Below are positions 10,425 through 18,001 of a stretch of 25,890 nucleotides of DNA, piece after piece; position 1 is the first letter of the stretch; each line of letters opens with the position of its first letter. The notes below the pieces were generated by a model that searched no databases, was not told where the DNA came from, and saw only the letters and a list, made by a program, of their open reading frames with translations. The position numbers and the translations under genes were made by a program. This stretch comes from Scleroderma bovista (taxonomy: Eukaryota; Basidiomycota; Agaricomycetes; Boletales; Sclerodermataceae). Where the stretch lies: contig JAYMGJ010000483.1 in the NCBI GenBank assembly GCA_037178675.1, positions 1 to 25,890 on the forward strand, given 5' to 3'.

Positions 10425-13400
10425 TCATTTAGTTTCATTGATGTATACGAACAGCGCTTGTTGTGCCCGACTATCCGCAAGCAGACATTGTAGGGACAAC
10501 ACCTTCTGGCCGATCTTGGTTCGTAGTGTGTGTCTCTCTCTGTCGTACCTTGGGCACTCGAACAGGAAGTGGTGAACTGATTCTGGGTGTTTGTCGTTGC
10601 ATTGTAAGCATAGTGGGGTGTCACTGCACTTGAACCGGTAAAGGTGCTTGTTGAGCAGTATGTGCCCCGTCCTGAGTTGAACGTAGATCGATGATTGTTT
10701 CTTGCCTAAATACTTCGTCAGTTTCATGAACGCTTTGGAGGGAGAGGATGGGTCTATAGTTGCCATATGGTCATATCGCGGTGATTGTTTCCATATACTC
10801 AGCCATCTGTTTTGCAACTTGGCGTTGTGGTCTTGCTTTGCTGCTGAAATACTTGCCGGGAGGGGTTTGCATAGAATCTTGGGTAGTAGATGTCGGAGTG
10901 TCGCGTTGGTCGGGCTGGATGCTGCAAGTTTTGCTTCTCTGTCTGCTAATTCATTGCCTAGAATGTCTGCATGGCCGGCTATCCAGTTTAGTGACAGGGC
11001 TTCGCGATCGACATTTTTCTTGTTCTGTAGGCGTTTCATTAGTTTTCTGAAGTGGATTAGCAAGTAATGTCCCAGCTTAGCCGTGGGGTGGGAGCTGGAT
11101 TGTATGGCCGCCTGGTTGTCAGCAAATATCGCTGGAAAGGTGACTTCTCTCCTCTGGGTGAGTAGGTGGGCTGCGAGGAGGAGTCCGACTGCTTCGGCTT
11201 CGAATACTGTGTGTTCAGTTGCCTTTCCTAGGTGATGGCGTAATGTTGCGATGTGGTTGTGATCAATGAACAGTGCCGCTGCAGCTCCTACTAGGCTGTT
11301 GTGACTTGATCCGTCCGTGAATATCATCGTGCAACTTGTGCAATTTTGAAAGTCTACTATGGCTTCTTCCTTTGAGCTGGCGATGTCTGTGATGAACGGG
11401 GTTAGTGACGTGGGGTGGACGGGATGTGGGGAAATAGTCTCTATTTTCTCCGGGTTTATCCTGAGGCCGTGGAAGAGGTGGTGGAGCGCTGTCTTGTGGC
11501 GTTTGACGTTATGCTTGGCCGTGCGTTTGACTAATGCGTGTAGCGGGTGCGATTGCGGTCTTGATGCTAGGCGTAGGGCGGCGTTGTGAAGTAAGTGCTG
11601 TAGGAGTAACGGCATTGGTAATAGATTGGCGTGGATTTCTAGCGAGTCTGTTGGGGACGTCTTCATGGCTCCTGTAATAACTAGGGCTGCCGTTCTCTGG
11701 GCCTGCGTCATTTTCCTGGTTACCCCCTGCGATCCTCTTAACGGGGTGTTAGAGTCCCCACTGAAAAGTGGTTTGATCCAGACGCTCGCGGCGTAGAGCA
11801 TTTTCGGGATGGCTATTGCGCGGTATAGCTGACGTATGAGTCTTGTTGGGATGCTGTGGGCTGGTCTTGAGAGGCATCTGAGCAGCGCTGCGTAGCCAGC
11901 ACCCTTGGCTAGGGCGTAGGCTGCATGTTCTTTCCATCGGAGTTCCTGATCTACAACTACACCTAGGAACTTGTGTGAAGGTGCTGGCGTGATGATGTTT
12001 CCACGGATTGTCATGGGTTGGCGTGGTTTGGACTTGCTGAGGGTGAAGTCAACTAGGCCGAATTTACTGGTTTCAAAGCGAGAGTTGTGGTTGGCTGACC
12101 ACTCGTATGTGCTGCCTTCTCTTTCCAACATGTCGCCGAGGATCCTGTGGGTGTCTTGGAATGACTTGGCTATTGCGAGTAGTACGGTGTTGTCTACAAA
12201 GGCGAGAGTTAGTTCGTCTTTGTTTTTTGCTACTGTTACCAGATCTGAGTCGTAGACGATGTATAAGAGCATGGAGAATGGGTCGCCTTGGCCGATGCCG
12301 TTTGTGATGTTGAACCATTCTGACGTGTGGTCGTCAAAGCGTAGTCGTGTTCTCCTGTTCTTCAACATCTCTTGAACGTAGTTGATTATTTCGCTTGGGA
12401 GTCTCTTTTTCCGTAGGTTGTGTAGGAGGTGTTCCGTGACTGCGTTGGGAAAAGCGCCTTCTATGTCTAGGAACAAAGCGGAGACGACCTTGCCTTGCCT
12501 CCAGGCGTTGCGGACCGTGCTTTCGAGCAAGTGCAACGAGTCTTCTGTTGTGCGTCCGGGTCTGCCTCCGAAGTGTGTGGCGGGTAGCAGGTTGTGGGCT
12601 TCCAGGATGTAGGATGCCCTGTCTGTGACTATCGAGGATAACAGCTTCGCGGTGGTGTTCAGCAGAGCTATGGGGTGGTAAGCATTAGGTAACGAGTAGT
12701 CAGGCTTGCCTGGTTTGCATAGTATGATGGTGATGGATTCTCTCCAGGGGTCGTATTGTGTGCGCAGTTTGACTGCGGTGTTGAACAGGGGGAGGAGGTA
12801 GTTGAGCAGCTGGCGGCACCTTTGGAACACTACGTTGGCGATGCTGTCTGGTCCTGGTGCTTTGTATGGGCTAAGTTTGTTGACGGCGGTCACAAGTTGA
12901 TCTTGTGTGATCTCCGTCCATTCTTCTACTGGTTCCGGGTATTGGTAGTCGGCCGGGACCGACGACGACGTTGGGGGGGACGGGAAGAGGGTGTTTGCCA
13001 GGAGGGCGCTTTTCTCTTCGTTGGTGGCTGCAAGCGTCTCGCTCCCATCTGCAGACTGGCTCTTGAGGGTGGGTATGCGAGATTTCCCGCCGTCTCCTCC
13101 TGGGTTTGTGATGTACTTGCTCGCAATCCATATGTCGTTGCCTGCCATCTCTTCCAGCCAGTCTTTCCAGTGCGTCTCCTTGGTCGTGTGGATCTCTTTG
13201 TCTAACTGCTTTTCTTTCTCCTTCAGACGGGTGTGGCTGACATGGTCAGGTATTGCTCTGAACCTGTACGCTTGCTTGCGCAAGTACTTGAGTTCGTCTA
13301 CTCGTTTGGTGAGGTCCTTGGTCCACCATCGCTTCTGGTGTGGGTGCGGTCTGGTCTTCGGGACCACCTCTTCGACCGTGCTGCGCAGGGCTGCATCCAG

Positions 13401-14306
13401 GCTGCGAGCTGCTGCTTGGAAGGATTCCATCGTGTCTAGGGGGGAGGGGGGGTTTACGTTAGACAGTGCCTCGTTGATAGCAGAATTGAACTTCTCCCAG
13501 TCCACCTCGCGGTAGTTCCACGACGGACTATCTGCCGATGCCGCTAGGGACATGTCAAACTGGGTGAGAACCGGGACGTGGTCCGTGTTGGGGCCTCTTC
13601 TTCCTGGGTCCATGTCGCACATGATCAGGGTGCCGCACATGTGGTCTGTACAGAAGACGTTGTCCGGGCGTGTCCAATTACCGGAGTTTGTCAACTGGAG
13701 AGTCGGGATGTCTTTGGGAAGGATCTGCGTTAGGCCATAGTCTGCTAGGATATCAATCAGTTTCTGCGACGCTTCGAGGGCTGCTCCTGTGAAGAGATGG
13801 CTGTTCCTTTCTTCGTCCCAGAGCGGGTGGTGGCAGTTGAAGTCGCCAAGCCACACCAGGTGGTCCTGCTCTGTGGGGTGAAGGGACGGCAGGTGTCCTG
13901 GGAGGAATCTCTCTAGTGCGGAGATGGTGTTGTCATGGGTACAATCGTTATAAATGTTAAATATGGTACACAGCCCCTGCGACGTCCGGAGCTGGACGAC
14001 CACGACGTCCGCCGACGGGAACTCAACCTGCTTCCAAGCGTCAGTGCTAATTCTGGAACTGATTAGTGTTACTGCTCTGGGTTTGTCTCCGTTGGTGTAT
14101 TTGGCTGTGGGGTAGACTACTCTCCAGTGAGTGTTGGCCCTCGTGTTTCCCAGCGAGTTGAGCGACGGTTCTTGTAACGCTAGGATGTCCCAGTCTCCTG
14201 GGGGGGTACTGTTGACGAGTGTCAGTTGCGCGATGTGGGACTTGTTGAGGTTTTGTTGCCATATTCGAAGTTTGTCCAGCATGGTATAATCGGGTGTGTC
14301 CGTCAT
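10425..14306 (-). CDS. LINE ORF2: endonuclease / reverse transcriptase / RNase H
   Basis: An uninterrupted 1293-aa frame. Residues ~14-250 are an APE-type endonuclease (WQQNLNKS, LALQEPS, WLGDFNCHHPLWD with D155, GPNTDHVPVL). Residues ~480-790 are the reverse transcriptase: SPYKAPGPDSI, GKPDYSLPNAYHPIALLNT, FGGRPGRTTEDS, ALFLDIEGAFPN (motif A Asp), GIGQGDPFSM (motif B), LAFVDNTVLLA (motif C) and HKFLGVVVDQELRW. Motif C should be [YF]xDD; here the second Asp is Asn706 (AAC), so catalysis should be lost. RNase H at ~985-1120 keeps its acidic set (TDGS with D998, FEAEAVGLLLA, ADNQAAI, WIAGHADILGNELAD). A C-terminal CX2CX8HX4C finger lies at ~1225-1245. The start ATG overlaps the ORF1 stop as ATGA. 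Apart from D706N, no lesion is obvious. Confidence 0.95.
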   Translation of the reverse strand: MTDTPDYTMLDKLRIWQQNLNKSHIAQLTLVNSTPPGDWDILALQEPSLNSLGNTRANTHWRVVYPTAKYTNGDKPRAVTLISSRISTDAWKQVEFPSADVVVVQLRTSQGLCTIFNIYNDCTHDNTISALERFLPGHLPSLHPTEQDHLVWLGDFNCHHPLWDEERNSHLFTGAALEASQKLIDILADYGLTQILPKDIPTLQLTNSGNWTRPDNVFCTDHMCGTLIMCDMDPGRRGPNTDHVPVLTQFDMSLAASADSPSWNYREVDWEKFNSAINEALSNVNPPSPLDTMESFQAAARSLDAALRSTVEEVVPKTRPHPHQKRWWTKDLTKRVDELKYLRKQAYRFRAIPDHVSHTRLKEKEKQLDKEIHTTKETHWKDWLEEMAGNDIWIASKYITNPGGDGGKSRIPTLKSQSADGSETLAATNEEKSALLANTLFPSPPTSSSVPADYQYPEPVEEWTEITQDQLVTAVNKLSPYKAPGPDSIANVVFQRCRQLLNYLLPLFNTAVKLRTQYDPWRESITIILCKPGKPDYSLPNAYHPIALLNTTAKLLSSIVTDRASYILEAHNLLPATHFGGRPGRTTEDSLHLLESTVRNAWRQGKVVSALFLDIEGAFPNAVTEHLLHNLRKKRLPSEIINYVQEMLKNRRTRLRFDDHTSEWFNITNGIGQGDPFSMLLYIVYDSDLVTVAKNKDELTLAFVDNTVLLAIAKSFQDTHRILGDMLEREGSTYEWSANHNSRFETSKFGLVDFTLSKSKPRQPMTIRGNIITPAPSHKFLGVVVDQELRWKEHAAYALAKGAGYAALLRCLSRPAHSIPTRLIRQLYRAIAIPKMLYAASVWIKPLFSGDSNTPLRGSQGVTRKMTQAQRTAALVITGAMKTSPTDSLEIHANLLPMPLLLQHLLHNAALRLASRPQSHPLHALVKRTAKHNVKRHKTALHHLFHGLRINPEKIETISPHPVHPTSLTPFITDIASSKEEAIVDFQNCTSCTMIFTDGSSHNSLVGAAAALFIDHNHIATLRHHLGKATEHTVFEAEAVGLLLAAHLLTQRREVTFPAIFADNQAAIQSSSHPTAKLGHYLLIHFRKLMKRLQNKKNVDREALSLNWIAGHADILGNELADREAKLAASSPTNATLRHLLPKILCKPLPASISAAKQDHNAKLQNRWLSIWKQSPRYDHMATIDPSSPSKAFMKLTKYLGKKQSSIYVQLRTGHILLNKHLYRFKCSDTPLCLQCNDKHPESVHHFLFECPRYDRERHTLRTKIGQKVLSLQCLLADSRAQQALFVYINETK
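12189..12194 (-). other. Reverse transcriptase motif C with Asp-to-Asn change
   Basis: The codons are GAC AAC (D705 N706) where the family has Asp-Asp. GAC GAC to GAC AAC is one G-to-A change, which on the other strand is C-to-T at a CpG. Confidence 0.9.
14303..14306 (-). promoter_or_regulatory. ORF1 stop / ORF2 start overlap (ATGA)
   Basis: On the minus strand the sequence is CCCTATGACGG: TGA ends ORF1 and ATG, one base earlier, starts ORF2. Such overlaps allow translation by termination and reinitiation, which is known for some LINEs and mycoviruses. Here the use is inferred from layout only. Confidence 0.6.
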
Positions 14307-15579
14307 AGGGATTCAGGGGAGTGAGGGGGCTCGGACTCTGTTGGGGCGTTGTGGGGAGTTGGAGTTGGAGTTTGAGGGGGAGGGGACGGAGTGATATTTA
14401 TACGCAGAGGGGAGAGAGGGGGGCCGATCTTGGGGGTTGGCGGGAGGGAGAAGGGATAGGTGTACGATGAGGTCTTTGGCTTATCAGTGTTGTTGGGAAT
14501 GGTCTCTTTGGGGTTGTGTGGGGCGGTGGCTGTATTCGGGAGTCTCTGCTGAATGGTTAGGACACCTGAGGAGGATTTGCCAAGTGTCTGTTGGAGCTGG
14601 GGGCGGTGGGGGTGGGGGTGGTGACGAGATGTGTCCTGGGGGTCGTGGGGGGGTCTTGTTTGGGTTATGGGTGCGTGTTGACTTGGTGGGAGAGTTGCGT
14701 GGGTCCATGGTTCGTTGGTCGGGAAGTATGGGGTGGCATTTTCTGGGATCTTGGCGTTTAGTTCCTCTAGTCTCTTCGTGTAGTCGGGGCAACCTTTGTC
14801 AGAACTGCCGTGTGAGGTGGACTTGCAGTTTACGCAGTAGTTAGTCTGGTAGGCATTACATAGGTGTTCGCGGTGGGGGCCTCCGCAGGCCCCGCAGGTG
14901 TCCTTCTCCTCTTTGCAGTCTTTTGAGAAGTGTCCCCATCTCTGGCATTTGAGGCATCGTAGGGGTTCTTTTTTGTCTTTGTGGGCTCAGAGCTTGGAGT
15001 GATTGAGGTAGAGTCCGATGCTGATGATTTTGTTCGCAGCTTGTGGGGAGGTCAGCGAGAGGAGGACATGGGCTACGCGTTGCTTGAAACTTCGGCGGGC
15101 TGGGTCCTTGATCCATTTGATGCCGTTGACCGATTCCTCGGGGAGCCCGTTCTCTTGTTCGATTTCCCGTAGAATGTCTGGATTCGTGAGGTCAGTGAGA
15201 ACTGGGACGAAGGGGACTACTACATTGAATAGTCTGTTTTTGATTCGTGCTTTCCCGTCTAGTTTCTTGAGGAAGGATTCTTTCCTGGATGGCTCTCTTA
15301 TCCAGTTGACTGCCTCGGTGCTAGGGAGTTTGAGTACGAGTCCTCCGTTTCTGAGCTTGGTTAGGGCTTTGATCTTAAGGGAGGGAGCGGAGTTGTCTTC
15401 CAGGGGGGTGAGCACTTGCTGGAGGAATTTAATTACTTCGTTTCTGGGGGTGTCTTCTCTGATGTTAGGATGATCTGGGTCGATGTCCACCAGGAGTTGT
15501 CTTTCTTTTATCGCGGCATTTCCTCTTGCGTAGTCTGAGATGGGGTATTTGAGGGGGGGGTTGCTGTCGTCTGTTGGGA

Positions 15580-15590
15580 GGGGGGGGGGG
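15580..15590 (-). repeat. 11-nt C homopolymer at the ORF1 frame change
   Basis: G11 on the plus strand. The N-terminal and the downstream ORF1 frames both fit family-like sequence on their own side of this tract, so slippage here explains the shift. A second run of G8 lies nearby (15552-15560). Confidence 0.7.
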
Positions 15591-16483
15591 ATCCACTAGG
15601 AGGATCTCCCTGTATGTTGCAGCGGGGGGGTGGGGTGCGGGGGCTAGTTGACAAGGTAGGTCTTCGATCTTGGCTAGGATCTGTGGGGAGAGTGTGATTA
15701 GTTCCTCTATAGATTCGTTGATTACCTGGGCTGATGTCTGTAAGTCGTTGCTCGCTATGTCGACTGCTCTCATCAGCATTTCTGCCGCTTCTTTGTTGAT
15801 TTGTGTAGCGTCCTGGATTTCTTGTATTACTTCTTTTAGGCAGAGCATCTGATTCTCAAAGTCGGCGAGGCGTGCTGCATCCGAATTGGAGGGATGGGCG
15901 ACAGGGTGGGGGGGGAGCAGAGGCGACGTGGTGTCAAGGATGATTGCTACGGCATGTAAAACCTCCGCTATGATGGCTGTGACGCCTGGGCCCGCGGAGG
16001 CTATATTAAGTAGAACTAAGCTAAGCGTAGAGTGGTTGGGGTCCAGGTTTGGTGTGATCAGCAGGTGTTCAGCTAAGTGTCTCAGGGCGTGGTCTCTGGT
16101 GTTCATGGACGTGGAGAATTTAGGATTGTTGAGCAGGTCTTCCTTGGTTCTGCCTGTCGCGAGCCTGCTGAATGTCGAGGTCTGACGTCTGGTGTAAACT
16201 GTAGTCCTTGGGGGAGGGACCTGGGAGGAGGGGGTTGATGCCTTTGGGGTACACGTCAGTGGGGCCGGTGTTATGTTAGGCAGTTCGCTGTCTACTACTA
16301 GAGGAAGGGACATGTTAGTAGTGTACTGGGTGAGTCTATGGAGTAGGTGGAACAGGGTGGTATTATGCTGCTTAACGTCGTATCGTGTACGACGGGCTCA
16401 ACAACTGGCAGGGTGACGAGTTTCGAACTTGCTGGTCCGGGGTCCTAGTCAGGGTGCCACGTGGAGCGGAGTCAAGGAGCGTT

Positions 16484-16498
16484 CGACTTGACCCGCTT
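16484..16498. repeat. Target-site duplication, LINE 5' side
   Basis: CGACTTGACCCGCTT, a perfect copy of 9775-9789. It encodes KRVKS on the minus strand within exon B of the host gene; being 15 nt, it leaves the host frame unchanged. Confidence 0.9.
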
Positions 16499-17078
16499 GT
16501 GAGGGCGATGGGACTGGCTACATCCCCAAGTCTGTGCACGTCCACCACGACAACCTCTCCCCTCCTCTGGAGCTACTGGCTTGGATGGGCCAGTGTCATG
16601 GCTACTCACCTCATGTGCCCATTGCTTCCCCTTATCCACCCTCTCCTCCTCCACCCTCTGCTCTGCTGCCTGCTCACCGTCCATCTGGCCTTCATCACTT
16701 GGTTCGGGAACACCGTCACCATGATTGGAGTCTTGACCACGGTTGCACCAGGGATGGTTGGAGACGTTCTCTGCAGGACACTGCAGGAGTTGGGGCCACT
16801 TTGGCCACGTGGTGATTCCCTCTGATGGATCCTCAAGGTCGCAGTTGAGGAACATGAGCATGGGGGGGATGTTAAAACCCCATGATAGGTTCCCCACCAC
16901 CTCTCGAACACAGTTCTGACAATTGTTAGATACAGTCAACAATTTAAATTAATGCGACTCACATGGTGATGAGCCTGGTGGCATCCGCAATGACTTCTCC
17001 AGGCGTCATGGGGGTTCCAAAATCTTCGGTGATGTTGGAGGAGGGTGTGGGCTGAGTGTTGGATTGTTGGGTCGACAT

Positions 17079-17990
17079 AGTGAAGTGAAAATGAGTTGAG
17101 TGGGAGTGGAAAACAAGTTTGTGGTGTGGAAGCCACACGGTATGTTGAATATTTATTATGATTATGTCAGTGAATGTCACACACCCATGGACTGAATCTG
17201 ACAGCATTGATACGTCACTCAATGCCACACCACATGCTAATAATCTCTGTGTGGGTTTTCAACCGTGTGCATGGTACATCACCCAGGTTCACCCAGTGTT
17301 GTACACCCGCAGAAGCTGTATTTGGTAATCATTAAATGCTCCATATAGTTAGTCAGGCACCCACATCAACATGTAAATTTAATCACCAAAGTATAAATGG
17401 AATGGTCAGTCGGATGGATTGTCCAAAGTGAATTGACCGCGGTAAGAGCCAGTGTCTTTCAGATTTACCGGTATCACAGGTGCAAGATTAGTAGCAAATG
17501 GAATAGAGACAACAATGATTGAAAATTTGTGATCGGGTAGCCAGTCTAAGCAACACTATTGACACTAAGATTTATTGGATACAATGCCCGCGGCAGACAT
17601 TGAAGATGGGAAGGCAGGGAAAATGGTACCCGCAACATCTATTTAGGGAATCATGACCGTGGGTGTGCTAAACATGTTTCACTGTCTGTATTTATCAACA
17701 AATAGTTGCAGATGCAGACCTACAATGGGTTGGCAAGCTTTGTTTTGATACATATCTCATTCCTACCACAATATAGAACAATTGGAATCAATTGACAGTG
17801 ATATGCAGTACCCAATTCCACCCCAGATTCCATTAATGACATAAGATGGTTGATTCCGACCATTATTTACCCTTTAAACATTTCATTTCTTAGTGGTGGG
17901 AAATATATTATATAAGCTGTGGTACTGAACATAAATGATCGTGGCCTGTCAACCCCAAGCCCTCTACTGTCTCATACATCACCAGCAACC
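17079..17990. promoter_or_regulatory. Shared 0.9-kb intergenic region of a divergent gene pair
   Basis: The region lies between the start codons of the Zn2Cys6 gene (minus) and the W-[S/T]-P-P gene (plus). It is AT-rich without a coding frame. On the plus side a TATA box, TATATAA, lies at 17909-17915, 76 bp before the first ATG. On the minus side an AT-rich AATAAATATT lies ~65-75 bp upstream of its ATG. Short CCGCGG-like motifs occur (about 17436, 17589). Divergent layout suggests, but does not prove, co-regulation. Confidence 0.45.
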
Positions 17991-18001
17991 ATGAGCGGAC
18001 C

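Larger units (their letters stand above)
14303..16313 (-). pseudogene. LINE ORF1: gag-like RNA-binding protein, broken
   Basis: The ORF1 protein of a LINE binds the element RNA and helps form the RNP. The N-terminal ~250 residues run from the ATG at 16313 with predicted helices. A run of 11 C (plus-strand G at 15580-15590) follows, where the frame must shift: downstream the correct frame reads LPTDDSNPPLKYPISDYARG, AAIKERQLLVDIDPDHP and on. An in-frame TGA (14987-14989) interrupts it between LNHSKL and AHKDKKEPLRC, where CGA would fit. After the stop the same frame gives three zinc knuckles: CLKCQRWGHFSKDC (CX2CX4HX4C), CGACGGPHREHLC (CX2CX3HX4C) and CVNC...H...C, then a Pro-rich tail to the TGA at 14305-14303. 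Thus two lesions separate the N-terminal, middle and knuckle parts. The homopolymer shift could be a sequencing or assembly error; the nonsense codon is less likely to be. Confidence 0.85.
9790..16483 (-). mobile_element. Full-length Tad-like LINE (non-LTR retrotransposon)
   Basis: The element is about 6.7 kb, transcribed on the minus strand. From 5' to 3': a 5' UTR of ~170 bp (16483-16314), ORF1 (16313-14303), ORF2 (14306-10425), a 3' UTR of ~625 bp and a poly(A) tail seen as T at 9788-9798. It is flanked by a perfect 15-bp target-site duplication, which defines both ends to within 2 bp. ORF1 with three CCHC knuckles plus ORF2 with APE endonuclease, reverse transcriptase and RNase H is the architecture of fungal Tad-type LINEs. 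ORF1 is broken and the reverse transcriptase active site is changed, so this copy should not be autonomous. It lies inside, and in the same orientation as, a Zn2Cys6 gene. Confidence 0.93.
8354..17078 (-). pseudogene. Zn(II)2Cys6-cluster protein gene, split by a LINE
   Basis: Reading on the minus strand: exon A 17078-16963 (starts MSTQQSNTQP), intron 16962-16916 (GTGAGT...CTAAC...CAG), exon B 16915-16484 continuing after the LINE at 9774-9330, intron 9329-9283 (GTAAGT...CTAAACAG), exon C 9282-8354. Exon B is acidic (DEGQMDGEQAAEQ, RVEEERVDKGKQ), then basic (PHKRVKS). After the junction comes CX2CX6CX7CX2CX6C (CDHC...C...CFQC...C, about 9651-9570), which fits a Gal4-type binuclear zinc cluster. 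Exon C has CSKC, a probable coiled coil (LKEKLGDVMQRLEVQEVQVD) and a Ser/Pro-rich tail with a duplicated ~45-aa unit containing DDAMAVD/NDAMALD and PTILVSPSN/PTIVVSPTN. A DNA-binding, nuclear role is inferred from the cluster only. Intron 1 phase does not lead into the best exon B frame (NCVREVVGN), so a 1-nt indel is likely. No enzymatic domain is seen. Confidence 0.62.

Noticed and set aside
10702..13740. Many plus-strand open frames of 60-175 codons
   Set aside because: They are antisense shadows of the long LINE ORF2, which has clear motifs.
15552..15590. Programmed ribosomal frameshift in LINE ORF1
   Set aside because: The shift sits at long C homopolymers without a slippery heptamer and pseudoknot that I can see; an indel or sequencing error is simpler.
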